NCBI GenBank assembly: GCA_036245805.1
Contig: BTRK01000003.1
Location: 43,700,044 to 43,764,043 of the forward strand
Direction: 5' to 3'
From: Pristionchus mayeri
Lineage: Eukaryota > Nematoda > Chromadorea > Rhabditida > Neodiplogasteridae
DNA: 64,000 nt
In this document: positions 1 to 11,630 of the stretch, in pieces
Position numbering within the stretch: position 1 is the first letter of the stretch
Layout of the letters: each line of letters starts with the position of its first letter
Notes under the pieces: model-generated
The model's database searches: none
Told to the model about the DNA's origin: nothing
Seen by the model: only the letters and a program-made list of their open reading frames with translations
Translations under genes and position numbers: made by a program

Positions 1-243
1 GGCCAGTACACGCACAAGATCTACCACCTCCAGTCGAAGGCCAGTGCTAATGAGCCATTGATTGTTAAAATTTAATCGGTAAATTAATAAGTTTTAATTG
101 TTTTAGGCCCCGCAATATCGCGCCCAAGGGCTCGCTGGCGATCCACGAGGAGGCCTGGAACGCCTACCCGTACTGCCGGACGGTGCTGACGAACCCCGAC
201 TACATGAAGGACAACTTCTTCGTCAAGGTCGAGACCCGGTACG
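1..243 (+). pseudogene. Phosphatidylinositol transfer protein fragment, copy 1
   Basis: Class I phosphatidylinositol transfer proteins move PI and PC between membranes. An exon at the window edge reads GQYTHKIYHLQSK. After a short intron a second exon (about 107-237) reads [19 protein letters not shown] followed by [19 protein letters not shown]. These match the conserved N-terminal lipid-binding fold (family knowledge). The 5' part lies outside the window, and nothing of the rest of the roughly 270-residue protein follows. The sequence diverges just after VET at a GTACGT donor. The two exons do not join in one frame with the GT-AG sites I can see, so this is probably a decayed fragment. A second, more damaged copy lies 400 bases downstream. 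Confidence 0.8.
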
Positions 244-639
244 TTCCCCATCTAACATTTATATATAACATCGGGTACCCGGAATACTTCGGTGTTTGAT
301 TAGCCAGCCACATAGGGGACCTGAGTCAATCGATAGTTGACGAGGGAAGAGGTGAAGGGAGGAGGAGAGGGCATTGATCTACCCCTCCCCCGTCCCCACT
401 ATTTCCCCGTTCGTCCCTCTCCCGCCTTTCGCGGGAGCACGTACTCATAATGCTTCCTTCCATCGGCGCGCGTCTCTGAATTACTTTCCGAATCGCATTA
501 TATTTCTGTCGCGTTTCCCATAGACGCATTTTTCGTAATTATGTAATTACGCGCCTCCGTTGCTTGTTTGCGTTTCTCATCCATCCAGGCATGATCTGCT
601 CACATCCACTTATTGATCTCTTTTTGCAGCTGCTGAAAA

Positions 640-958
640 AATGAGCCGTTCGCGAACCACGCGCTCTTCAACGGCTCGTACGACCGCGGCCAGTACACGC
701 ACAAGATCTCCAGTCGAAGGCCAGTAATAATTAGTCGTTAAGTAGTGCTTATTTATCGATAAATCAATATCTTAAATCAATAGAATTGTTCAGGTCCCGC
801 GCGCTGATCCTCAAGGCGCCCAAGGGATCGCTGACGATCCACGAGGAGGCCTACCCCTACTGCCGGGCGGTGCTGACGAACCCCGACTACATGAAGGACA
901 ACTTCTTCGTCAAGGTCGAGACCATCCACCTGCCGACCGAGGAACGACCGAGAATGTG
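640..958 (+). pseudogene. Phosphatidylinositol transfer protein fragment, copy 2 (broken)
   Basis: This is a second copy of the same two PITP exons. It begins FANHALFNGSYDRGQYTHKI, so it covers more upstream sequence than copy 1. Compared with copy 1 it lacks 7 bases (TACCACC) right after the codons for THKI, which shifts the frame. It also lacks 9 bases in frame, removing WNA from the EEAWNAYPY segment. The second exon (about 797-957) continues past VET into HLPTEERPR before a GTGAG donor. It keeps its intron, so it arose by DNA duplication and not by retroposition. The frameshift makes it a pseudogene. Nothing recognisable as the C-terminal half follows. Confidence 0.8.
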
Positions 959-1508
959 AGTGATAATTTGAATAAACTATAATGCGTTACTAGAGTGCTG
1001 TTTCGGGTGTAGTTCTTGAACGATCCACACAGTACCCGCCAACGTGTGTTGTCACACTACTTGATGAATACTAAAAAATAAAAACAAATAGTATCAAGGC
1101 TAGAGTATAGTATAACTGAAGTCACATGAGAGTTTCAAAGACGCCTTCTGTATCATATTCCCATCTCTAAGTGTCAAAAAAGGTAAAAAAGGCGATGTAG
1201 TGCGGTGAGGCCGACTACTGCTAGGACTGCGTATCCCTGCTGTCCAAAGTGTACCACCGACTGCTCTACAAGTACCACCGCAAGGTTCGTGCTTCGGGCG
1301 GTTCATTTATGAGGGTTCGATGAAACATGAAAGTGGTTCACGAGCTATCACTGCGAAGGACACGTGGCATTGTTTTTGAATATTGATTTACAATCACCCT
1401 CCTTCACGCCTTTGCCTAGGTCGCCTGTTAATTCACATTCATCGTCCATTCACGACTGCTCGCTCTAGAAAAAAGGTTCATGATTGCTCACCCTCTCACC
1501 TTACTGTA

Positions 1509-4500
1509 ATGTCGATTCAGATGGCTGGCGATAAGCAGAAGAAGGGATCTCATCTGGTCGCCGGAGGCACGATCGTGGGCGTGCTGGTGCTGCTGATGGC
1601 GGCAGCTCTCTACCGACCCCTCCCGAGAAGGTACGGTAGATGTAGATGAGGATCATTGCAAAGTGCTTGTAGTTGGAGATCTGCACGATGTTCACAAAGG
1701 GGTGATTACATAGGCTGAATAGCATCACTTCAGATGGCCAAGTCTACGATCGACAAGGTGGCGATGCACATCATCGAGCCCGTGCTTCGAATCTCCTACT
1801 ACTATCCGGTGAGTTTGGGTTGTGACCATACCTGTCCAGCACTGACGACGTTTTGGTAGTCAAAAAAAATCGGCGTTGTAATTTTATACGTTGTACGTTT
1901 ATGTTTATACGTTTATACGTTTATACGGTTACGTTTATACGTTGTATACGTTGTAATTTTGCTCAATCTGGTAGTCAAAAAAAATCGGCGTTCATGGTCG
2001 ATAATGTTGTGGTAGATCATGATGTAATCAAGTCCAACTACCGTACCAACTTACACTATGGGACTACAGTAACCCAAATTACAGTAACTTGATTACTGTA
2101 GCCCGGGTTCCGTGGAGCAACTTGAGTTCCTTGGGTGAAACTTTTTTACAAAAAATCATCAATCACTATTATTGATGTTCTACAGTAACCTACCGTAACC
2201 CTCACTACCGTATGCCCATTGGCCAATCACGAACTGACTTTTTTTTCTAAAAGATACCATAAAATTCAGTTCGTTCCTCAATATTGAATAACATAGCTGG
2301 GGGCATAGCTCAGCCGGTAGTGTGTCTGGCTGAGCGACGCAGGGTCCCGGGTTCGAATCCCGTCCGCAACAAGACCACCCCATCAGGCCGACCAAGCCTG
2401 GTCCAATTGGTACTGGTACTAAAACCAGGAGTAAAGGGGCGGCGTCGCCGGCTGGCAACTGAGTGACAACCTATGCCGCTATATGCTATGGATGCGTACA
2501 CACCGATCAAAAGACACCTGCGCACGTTCCGCGCGTTGAAAAATACGCTGAAGACGGAACTACCTTTACCTTTACCTTTACCTTTTTATTGAATAACTCT
2601 CTGAGGAAATTTTATTTTTATTTTTTTCGTTATTAAATCATGACCGAGTGGCTAACGAGTTTGGCTTGGAAACCGAAGGTAGTGGATTCGAGTTCAACCA
2701 GTGTGAAACATATTTGCCGTACCACAGTACGGTGGGTCAACTTTAGTTCGCTAGGTTACACTTTTGACTATCAACGTTTTGGTAGTTAAAACAATCGACG
2801 TATATAGGCTCCTGGGTTTACCGGCGGTGTGGGCAGGTATGGTTGTAACACGGGGAACTCTTCTTCATTCCCATCGACCTACCATACTAAACAGTCTTCT
2901 CGATTGCAGTCGCGCCTGTGTCCGAACGCCTAGTGCACGATATACTGGACGCGCTGGACGCCGACCGCGTTGAGTCGACTGATCGGGCCGATGTTCGACT
3001 GGGATCCGAATCTGCTCATGGAGACGACCCACTGGGACGGCGTCAAGGTACGGTAATGGAGTACTGTAGCAGATATGGTACTGTAATGCAGGTGCGTGTG
3101 TATCACCCTCGCAATAATGCGACTACCGAGTCTGACGGCGCCATCATCTTCATCCACGGTGGTGGATTCGTTTTGGGCAATACGGAGATGTGAGTGTTTT
3201 GCATTAATTATCGATTAGTAATATCATTTATCGATTCATTGGCAATTATTGATTATCTCCCTATCTCAGGTATGAGTCTGTGACGCGCACGATGGCCAAA
3301 ATGATGAGCACACGCCTCTTCGTCTCGATCGACTACAGACTTGCGCCCGAAACGGTACGGATCATCGGTGTGCAGGGATTGCCCCCCTCGATGTATACGG
3401 GGTCATGGTCAAAAATCGATCAGTAGGTCAAGACTAAGTACCATAAACAATCGATTGTACAGCACATGATACCGTAACCCGCGAATATCGCAAACTAAAT
3501 TTATTTTTAAAAAGTCCTGGCATCATGCCCAATCGATTGTACAGTACCCAAGTCACTACCGTAACCCAGTTCCATGGGTCAGATCCAGTTCCTTGGGTCA
3601 AACATTTTTTTCTAAAAATTTAAAAACGAGAGTAAAATTATTTTTAATTATCCTACCGTATCTCTAGTTACTGTGAATCATTTTATAATCGATTTAGGAG
3701 TTTTAGAAAAAAAATGTTTGACAATGGGTTACGATAGTGACTTGGGTACTGTACAATCGATTGGGCACGGTGACAGGACATTTTTAAAAATAAAGTTTGC
3801 GATATTCGCGGGTTACGGTATCCATATACGGTATCAGGGTGTACTTTACTATCGATTGGTTATGGTACTTAGTCTTGACCTACCGATCGATTTTTTACCA
3901 TGACCCCAATACGTCGATGGGAGGTGCCCGTCCGGATGGGCACCCCCCATCGTATCGTGCACAACTATGGTAAGGGTTAGTTATCGATTTACTACAGTAC
4001 ATAATATTTATCGATGGATTGCAGGTCTTTCCCGGCGATCTGGAGGACTGCGAGAAGGTGCTCGAGTACGTGATCGACAATGGTCCATCCATGTTTGGCG
4101 CCGACCCGAGAAAGGTGAACACTGTAGCCAGTAATAACGATTACAAACTGATTTTTCTCCTTTCAGATCATTGTGATGGGAGACTCGGCGGGCGGCAACC
4201 TGGTCGCCGCGATGACACAGCGCAGACGCGCGCGCAAGGCCGAACCCAAGATTCTCGGACGGGTACGGTAGTCAGGGTCGGGAAAATGAGTACTGTTGTG
4301 ATGTATTGATTAATGTTGTTGTATTGATTGCTGCAGGTGCTGCTGTATCCGCTGCTGCAGATGTCTGACCTGCAGACGTACTCTTACCGCTACTTCAGAC
4401 GAGAGATGGACGGACTCGCGGTTGTAGGTAAGCGAGGGAGCTAAGGAATAGAAGGATGGTCGAATGGCACGAGGTCGCTACCATCCTTTTTTGACCATCC

Positions 4501-5163
4501 CTAATATGGAAATGGTGAAGTGGCGACCATCTCAAGTGAGGGATTGTATAAACAGCGGCATTTATTTCAACGTACGCTGTCTCGAAGGAAGATATCTCCA
4601 TTCAACTCAACATTGGCATATTTGTCGTGGCCAATGATTTATGGCTATTTATGGCCAATGGTTACGATATGAACAGGTATTGATCATTACAGTATATGGA
4701 CTACAACGTACTACCGGGGGCCTTCCGCGACGATATCAATGGTATGGATCCCGGTGATCGTCAAGAAGGAGCTGATAGTACGGTAGCCCATACGTGGGCA
4801 GTGATTGCTGCCGAGTTTTGAAACCACGGGATGGTGCCCACTAGTTCAGTGACAAAACCGACTGGGCTTACGGAAACTGGTGCACAAAAACTGGCGTAGT
4901 ATTATCCAAAACCGGCAGGATCACCGGCAGGATTTTGCTGCTAGAATCAATGGTTCCCATGTTCTACGGTAGCCTTGGCTACCACAATCTATTACAAACT
5001 GGTTTTGTAGGAGTACTTCACGCCGTTCCTGACGAATCTGGACTTCGCTCCGATGATGCAGCCCGATCTGCCCGACCTGCCGCGCGATCTTGTCGCCACG
5101 TGCGAGTTCGACGTGCTGCGAGATGAGGGAGCCATCTACGCCCATCGACTGAAGGAGGCAGGG
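1509..5163 (+). CDS. Arylacetamide deacetylase-like esterase, C-terminus missing, possibly a pseudogene
   Basis: Hormone-sensitive-lipase-family serine esterase, normally ER membrane anchored, hydrolysing ester or amide bonds. The exon at 1509-1630 gives a signal anchor (VAGGTIVGVLVLLMAAALY). Later exons: 1734-1808, about 2911-3047, 3092-3189 (oxyanion motif HGGGF), 3270-3354 (SIDYRLAPET), 4025-4114, 4167-4262 (nucleophile motif GDSAGGN), 4337-4427, 4693-about 4780, and 5011-5163 (catalytic Asp in CEFDVLRDEG). Exons from 3092 to 4427 join in phase. The joins 1630/1734, 1808/2911 and 4427/4693 do not, and the frame changes inside the 2911 exon. The last exon, which should carry the catalytic His, is not found before the opposite-strand transposase gene. 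Introns are swollen by repeats. Family identity is firm; whether the gene is intact is doubtful. Confidence 0.75.
1856..1993. repeat. TTTATACG-type simple repeat flanked by a direct repeat
   Basis: Degenerate short tandem units of the type TTTATACG and ACGTTGTA run from about 1885 to 1950. The segment TAGTCAAAAAAAATCGGCGT occurs on both sides (about 1857 and 1972), so the array sits between direct repeats about 115 bases apart. It lies in the second intron of the esterase gene. Confidence 0.7.
2040..2150. repeat. Relic of the ATCGAT/GGTACTG foldback family
   Basis: Phrases such as CAGTAACCCAAATTACAGTA and GAGTTCCTTGGGTGAAAC match diverged parts of the intact foldback elements at 3.4-3.9 kb and 47.8-48.6 kb. 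A matching second half occurs at about 2712-2780, so the relic appears split by the SINE between them. Confidence 0.5.
2299..2587 (+). mobile_element. tRNA-derived SINE
   Basis: The head (2299-2375) looks like a tRNA gene, with an A box near 2304 (TAGCTCAGCCGGTAG) and a perfect B box at 2350-2360 (GGTTCGAATCC), so it carries an internal RNA polymerase III promoter. An unrelated body follows, ending in a short tandem tail of ACCTTT units (about 2560-2587), typical of SINE 3' ends. The acceptor and anticodon arms do not fold as a working tRNA. It lies in the second intron of the esterase gene, in the same orientation. SINE structure is inferred from one copy only. Confidence 0.65.
2638..2706 (+). 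pseudogene. tRNA-Ser-like relic
   Basis: Sequence resembling a serine tRNA: a D-arm-like TGACCGAGTGGCTAACGAG, an anticodon-arm-like segment with GGA, and a T-arm-like GATTCGAGTTC. The anticodon loop is one base too long, the long variable arm of tRNA-Ser is absent and the acceptor stem does not pair. It is most likely a dead tRNA or the head of a decayed SINE. Confidence 0.35.
3378..3950. mobile_element. Foldback element, ATCGAT/GGTACTG family, copy 1
   Basis: Inverted repeat of about 570 bases centred near 3660. The left arm begins GGGGTCATGGTCAAAAATCG and the right arm ends with its near complement (GGTAAAAAATCG read from the other strand). Shared blocks inside both arms include TACCGTAACCC, ATCGATTGTACAGTAC and AGTTCCTTGGGTCAAACATT. 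No coding sequence is present. It fills the intron between the esterase exons ending at 3354 and starting at 4025. Confidence 0.75.
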
Positions 5164-5304
5164 GTGAGAGTGGGAGCTGGGAGACAAGGGTAGTTTCAAA
5201 AGTAATTTATTAATCATCATGAAATGGAGGTTAACATAGGTGAGTAATAATGCAAACAGTATGCATGTGCCCCTAACAATTTCTCAGTCCCTGCATGTTC
5301 GTAA

Positions 5305-8300
5305 CTAATCTGACTTCTTCCCTCTGACTCTCTTCACTGGCTCATTCCCATCCCCCTCGTAACCTTCCTCTTCTCCATCCGCTTCCTCCCCTCTTCCTCT
5401 CTTCGTCTTCCTCACTCTCTTCGGCTTCTCTGGCTGCTTCACCTCCTTTCCTGCTTCGCCCTCTCCCTCTTCCTCAGATGTCTCGCCTTCCTCTGCCACC
5501 TTGGCTGCTCTTCCCTTCCCTCTGGTGCCTCCTCTCGCCTTCCCTTGCTCTCTTCGCCCCCTTCCACGACCAGCTGGAGTCTTCGACTCCTCCTCTCCTT
5601 CGTTCCACTCGGAACCAGAAGACAGTACCTCCTCCCTCGTCTCTCCCCTCTCATGATCCGACTCCGAATCGTGATCATCGCTGAACACGATCGGGTCCAT
5701 GATGGGGTTCGAGTCCGAGTCGACTTCTTCTCCGTATCCTCCTCCCAATTCGACGGACACATCACTCTCTGCTCCATCTTCTACCATATCCCCCTTCTGC
5801 TGATCGTTCTCCTTCAAATAGAGGGCTTTGACGTAGGCGATCGAATCCGGGGCGCCGATCTTCTTGAGGTAAGCGTGCAGCTTCCTTTGGCGTGCCACTT
5901 CTTGTACCTCCTTCCAGACCTGAACACACTAATTTTACTTTGATGCTTTGGGAAGGGAACTGTTGTCCATTGTACTAACTTCTCTCCTCCAGTAGTGATC
6001 CACCGCTGACATCTTCCTCTTCACACACACAGTCTGTCGTCCTTTCACCCTTGTCACATACGAAGACTTCTCCTCCCTCAAGACGGTCAGATCCGCCATC
6101 GCAATCGTGTTATGATGTAGGACGACGAGCTTGACCTTCTCGTGGTAGAGGGCGGGGCAACTTAATAAAACAGGCCGAGGGCGATTCAAGTTGTTATGAA
6201 GTGTAGGGGGGGGGTCAATAGTCAATTTTTTTGCATACCATGCGATGTCTTTCGAGATGTACAAGTTGACCAGCGAGTTGAAAGACTCGCAGGGAGAGGT
6301 ATTCTTCTTCGGGAAAGCTCGAACAAATCCGGCGAGGAAGGTGGGCTTGAGGATGACCTTCTTGAGCTGGCGTAACTCCTCGCTCTTCCGATCAATGTTA
6401 TGAGATGGAGCCTCTGGCAGTTCCTTGTGCACGCACTGATCCCCGACAAGAACGGCAACTGAGTATGATTAACTTCTAGTATCGTGCATGCATTATATAA
6501 CAAATAATATTATTGTTATTTTGTTTTTGCACTAACTTTCTCTAGATGCTTATGCCGTCCACATACATGAGCCAACAGACTCTTCCATCGCTCGAGCCCT
6601 TTTGACCTGTTCCTCCGGTACTGGTAGTGCACGTGATAACAGTGATTGACAATATGCTTCCACCAGTACTTTATCAGAGCACACTTCTTCTTCTTGCTTA
6701 GCTGAATTTACTTGTGTATGTTGACTTCGATTGTTTCCATTAACTTTATTACTGTGAACCTAATTGAAGCTAATCGTACTAACTATACTAATAACCTCTC
6801 GTAGATCACTGTTGATTCCTTTGATCAAGTGCCAAAAGTCGAGACAGTGCCGAATTCGGGAGAAGAGGGGCTCGCTTCTCATCATTTTGCCTATCTTGGC
6901 GTCGTTGTCCGAAGTTACACTCCTTATCTAACATTAACTAGCATTAGCGACATTTAAATATAGTTTTTTTCGTTGTTCCCGAATTGCGATATCTGACCGT
7001 GAACATCTTCTTAATTAATGTAATGAATTCTTAATTAATGTAATTAATGGTGAGTCCTCTCTTTATGCCTTCTTTCTCCATCCGGGTACTCACGCCGTCT
7101 GGAAACGTTTCCACTAGTAATAGAAAACCCGATACTAACTAATTATTAGGTTGAATAGAAAGTCTTTATCCACTTTTTATTTCCCTTCTTCTGACAATAA
7201 AGCACAAGAGCAAAATCAAACATATGCACCATTGTTATCTACGACAAATCTCCAACGTTCAGGCAACTTATGGATTCCCTCCTTATAGAACCCATCTCGG
7301 CGCGAATTAAAATATTGCTTGAGTGCGGCCTCGATCGCCCCACGGGAAATGAAGGATCTCTGATCGAGATGACGGGTCAGATCCGAGAAGAACCAATAAT
7401 CCGAAGGGGCCAAGTCAGGAGAATACGGTGTATGAGGGAGAACCATCCAGCCTTATTTGGACAGCTCCTGCTTGACCTGCCGTGCAACATGGGGTCGGGC
7501 GTTATCGTGTTGATAGTACACTTTCTTGCCGTTCAGGGCAGATTGTGCGAATTTCTTCTTGAGATTCCGTAGTTGTTTAGTGTAGACATATTCAGTAATT
7601 ATCCGCTTCTCGGGTAGGAGCTCCCAGTAAATCGGGCCATCCACCCCCCACCAGGCAGAGAGCAAGATTTTCATAGGGTGAAGGTCAGGCTTTGCGACGT
7701 CCTGTGGGGTCTCATTGACATCCACCCACTGTGTCCTCCTATGGTGATTCTCATAGCAGACCCACTTCTCGACCCCTGTTATGAGACGGTCCAACCATCG
7801 ATCTCCAGCGTGAAGAGTGAGTAGAGAAAGGGAATCGTCGACACGGTGGTCAAACTGGTCTTGGGTCAATTTGTGGGGTATGAAACGGCCTAGCTTCTTC
7901 TTCTTGCCAATGGAGACCAATCATTTTACGATGGTGCTTTGCGATACCCCAAGTGTGGCTGCCATGTCGCGGGTATTTGGGAAGGATCCAATTCCACTAC
8001 GATCCGTAGCGCATCCAAATCCAGCTCGGGTGGCCTCCCAGACCGGTCATGATCATCCATGGAAAAGTCCCCCTTCTCGAAGAGTTGGTACCAATTGCGC
8101 ATGGTCTGGTAGTGAGTGGTATATGAATCGTACACTTCAGCCAACTGACGTTCCTATTCCTTCATTGTAGTGTGAGAGATGAATACGAATAACAGAACGT
8201 TGCGGATGTGCAAGGCCGTGGGAACAAACATCGTGGTCTTACTAGTGGCAGAATGAAAGGCGTGAAATGGGGAGTTGTTGACCACATAGTCCCTTTGTCA

Positions 8301-10618
8301 TGTGTTATTCACTAGAGGCGAGGGAACACCAAAGGTATCCTGCACTGAGCAGTGACCGAGCAAAACAGTGGATAAAGACTTTCTGTTCAACCTAATACAA
8401 CTAACACTACCTATCCCTCGCATGTTCTTGTGCATGTTCACTGCCTCTAAAACTAGGTTCGTCCCAAAATCGATCACGGTATTTGTGTTGTTGGTTGAAG
8501 TGAAGCCTCGAGTACCATATCTCCCGTCGACCGCCACGTCGATCCCGTGTTTCTGAAATGTTCAAACTTCCTTCCGATATCTATATTATTCCACGACTAT
8601 GCATTAGAAGATTAGGACCGATGAAATCAAAAATTGTTCTAGTAGCTTTTATTGGTGCTTTGATAATTCGACTAATATTGAGAAGGAAGTTTGTGAAACA
8701 TATTGTGACTTCTGTATACACAGTTGCGGGATTTTAACGTTCGATATTTTGATCTTCTCTGTTTTCACATCACACTATTTCAGCTGCGATGAGAGGCCTA
8801 CGTCCCCCGCATGGATTGAAGCAGGCCCAGGAGCAGTCAGAGGTTATGAGGGGATGGGAGGGGTCATAAGAAACTACCGTATCCCCTCATGGACATATTT
8901 CAGGGGAGGCCGGGGTATGCGGTTGAAGTCGGATGCACGGAAAGGTTTTCAGGTGAGTCAAAGATGTAAATAAGTATGAAATATCTAACCCCGCTGGCTC
9001 CTCTAACCGTCGCCTCTGCCTGCTTCTTGTGCGTCTCATACACTACATCCACAGCTGGGATGATCACATCAGCAACATGGTTCCTCATTGTGCTGTAGGA
9101 GGGGAGGGCCAGTCCGAGTTCCTTTCCCATCGCTAGGACTTTCTGAATTAAATTTCCGAGAACAATATGTTTCGTTCTAATCTAGGCTGATCTGGTCTTC
9201 TATAGATATCGAACTAACAGGCACGGGCGTTCCAGTAATGTGAACAGATGTAGTGAATTTGAGGTTTCCCTCATAGTATCCCTCTATCTTCTCTTGAGAG
9301 CTCCACCTCACAATCCGATCGCAAACAAGGCAAACCCATTGCAGGTTGAGGGCCGAGCCTACGGTCCACGAGTGGAAGGTCCCGGCTTCGATCTGGGCTG
9401 TTCCGCAGTCGCGGCAACGGGAGAAGAGCGACATTAGGGATTCCTTGGAGACGAGGAAGAATTTGTGATCATCAATTGTTGTCGGGGAATCCGTTAGCAC
9501 GCCGTTGTCTGTTTCTTGCGAACACGTGTCTTGGGATGGGGCGAACTGAATTTAGTTTTCTATTGTGATAAAAAACCTAGATGTCTTTCATTTTTACATC
9601 ACTCATTTATATCATGACTGTTGTTACTGCTGTCGATTTAAAGTTACCGGACGAGGACAAAATTGACCTCCTATTTTTTGTCCTCCATCGAATAGCCGAT
9701 GGCTGAATTAGATGAGAATGAGCATACAAAAAATGCTAAAAATCAATAATAGCCTCAAGGGAAAACCGAAAGTGATCAGCGTAATCCCGCGCTCTCTCAC
9801 TTTGCATACTCTCTCGTACACGCGACGAGATCAGGGTTTCGTCCTTGTCCGGTAACTTTAAGGATCATTTCAAACATCTTCATTTCCGTTATGTGTATGA
9901 CAGTGTTTGCAATGAATAAAATACTTTTCAACATTTATAATTGTGGAGTATGCCAATTCGGCTGAGTAATTTTCTTACCAGGTAATCTGTTCCCTGTGAC
10001 GACGGTGCATCCAACTGAAAGTCGTAGATATCGTCCCCGACGCTGCCTACTGAATCTTCGCACGGTTGTTCCTCCTCCACCCTCACATTCTATAATGGTT
10101 GTTGTGTATCGTGTGCTTATTTTGTCTCCTCAGGACATGTTCTTTGGCCGAATTGCCTCCCCAGGGCTCGTTTTGTGTGCAAATTTCCAGGTACTAGATA
10201 TGCGATTGCCCGTCGTATAAAACTTAGAATGCCCGGTACCTGTGGTCTGTCTTCCCTTTGGAGTCTCGGTGTATCCGTTTTTTCTCGCCGCTAAAACAGT
10301 AAAGACGTACAATGCAACTATTCCAGTACATTCCATGCATGTGACAAGGCAATATAATACAAATCGGTAAACCAAAATTGATCAGTAGATACCCACCTCA
10401 ATCGGAAGCGCAGCTTCTTTGTTATCGAAGTGACGGTAGCATATCCATACTTTCTTCTTCGCCTTGAACTTTTCCTGCACTCGCTTCTCCAGGTCGTCCA
10501 GCTCCTCGTCGATCAAGTTCAGTCGGATGAACCATTCCCTCCTTTTGTTATCCTTCTTCGGCACATTCCGCACATCAGTCGCAGTTTGAAGGCAAACAAC
10601 GCATAGAAAATTGGACAT
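5305..10618 (-). CDS. THAP-type DDE transposase gene (intron-containing)
   Basis: Transposase-like protein read right to left. Exon 10397-10618 gives a THAP-like C2CH zinc finger (CVVC, then REWFIRL, then CYRHF). An acidic linker exon lies near 9979-10100. The exon ending at 9545 carries FFLVSKESLMSLFSRC, a CxxC pair and the WSSQEK...GNLKFTTSVH block. Then come KVLAMGKELGLALPSYSTMR (about 9130) and VAVDGRYGTRGF (about 8500, likely first catalytic Asp). VTSDNDAKIGK and FWHLIKGIN (about 6930-6830) supply the second Asp, followed by SKKKKCALIKYWWKHIVNH (about 6690) and SPCESFNSLVNLYISKDI (about 6290). The last exon (5305-5905) is a long charged tail rich in E, K and RGRGR. The order fits animal THAP/DDE transposases; I cannot fix the superfamily (Kolobok-like is a guess). 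Terminal repeats were not found. Start could be 10645 instead. Confidence 0.75.
7146..8395 (-). mobile_element. Mariner element, complete ends, dead transposase
   Basis: A 1,250-bp element with 28-bp terminal inverted repeats (TTAGGTTGAATAGAAAGTCT at the left; the right copy differs at one base) and a TA duplication at 7144-7145 and 8396-8397. The transposase runs right to left. Visible parts are the start near 8231 (HIRNVLLF), YHTH-region NWYQLFEKGDF, KKKKLGRFIPHKLTQ, GVEKWVCYEN, HDNARPH and YSPDLAPSDYWFF. The first catalytic Asp (normally in GDEKW) is Val. There is a frameshift plus a TGA near 7925 and a TAA at 7453, so it is inactive. It sits in an intron of the THAP transposase gene, between exons at about 6930 and 8425, in the same orientation. 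Confidence 0.92.
9636..9862. repeat. Small inverted-repeat element (MITE-like)
   Basis: Ends are complementary: AAAGTTACCGGACGAGGAC at 9638 and GTCCTTGTCCGGTAACTTT at about 9843-9861. The length is about 226 bases, with no coding sequence. It lies in an intron of the THAP transposase gene. Confidence 0.6.
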
Positions 10619-10649
10619 CGAACTAGAAGGAAATTTACGTAACATTCAT

Positions 10650-11620
10650 CGTTAATCATTTAAGTACAGTTAGACAGGTTAACTACCATGATACACATGA
10701 ATATACGGTTTAGCATTACAAGGCAGAAACATTTGATGAAAATACAGCGAAAATTAACCGAAAATACAATGAAACCAATGAAAAAGCGTCGATGAGATGG
10801 GGTACGGCGATCACGCCGTAACGTCGATTCGTTTCAAATACCGTAATCTCAATACGTCGACTTACACCGGAATTAATTATTTGCATTTTCCGGCTTTGCC
10901 TGTTTTTAAGCTTAATAAAATTTATTTAATTTTTTTGAGTTAATGCATTGAAATGAGGGACGAAAACTGCGCAATTTGAAGTGCACTTGATTTTTGACTG
11001 GTAAATCCCTTTAATTAATGTATGCTGACCTAATTAGAGCTGTCTGATCATGATGCTCCAATGGTCATTTGTGAAGGATCTTAAGAGCTATCGAAATCAC
11101 TTTTGATCGTCCGATTTGGTTAACAATTCGAACTGTCGGACCAATATTCCTGAAAGTGGGCGTGGCTTGTGGTCTCTATACATGCTCGTCCCTAAAGGCA
11201 TTGGATACGACGAGATCCGATATGTTTCAGTAGCTATGTACTATTTGTGGTTGGCAATGTGAGAAAGTATCCCTTTATTCGCAAGGCATGTTAATCTATT
11301 TCAGAGCCTGCATAGTGATTATTGGTTCTCTCCTAATCCTTGAACCAAAACTAAGGGTACAGGTGTGTGCTCGCTCGAGAAAACTAACCAGTTCAACAAA
11401 CGTAGCCAGGTTTCGAAAGAATATTTATTGAGGGAAAAAAAGATTTAATTGCAGCATAAGTCACGTGACGGACACTTATTTCAATATGCTAAGAGAAGAT
11501 CTCGTCTCTCAAGTATAATTTAGTTTGTGATTAGTATTGCACAAGAAAAACCCTATGATTTGAAATACCATAATATTCAAATATGTCTATGCTATACCCA
11601 AGCTTTATAATATAGAAACA
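10650..11620. other. No gene recognised
   Basis: AT-rich sequence between the THAP transposase start and the first G-tract MITE. I see no exon with recognisable protein similarity and no clear repeat. Confidence 0.4.
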
Positions 11621-11630
11621 CTGATGTTTC

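Noticed and set aside
1200..1295. Exon-like sequence reading CGEADYC, stop, DCVSLLSKVYHRLLYKYHRK
   Set aside because: It looks protein-like with Cys and an in-frame TAG, but I cannot assign a family or find neighbouring exons; possibly a gene fragment.
5439..5943. Long open frames on both strands across the last THAP transposase exon
   Set aside because: They are shadows of a low-complexity Glu/Lys/Arg-rich coding exon in another frame or on the other strand.
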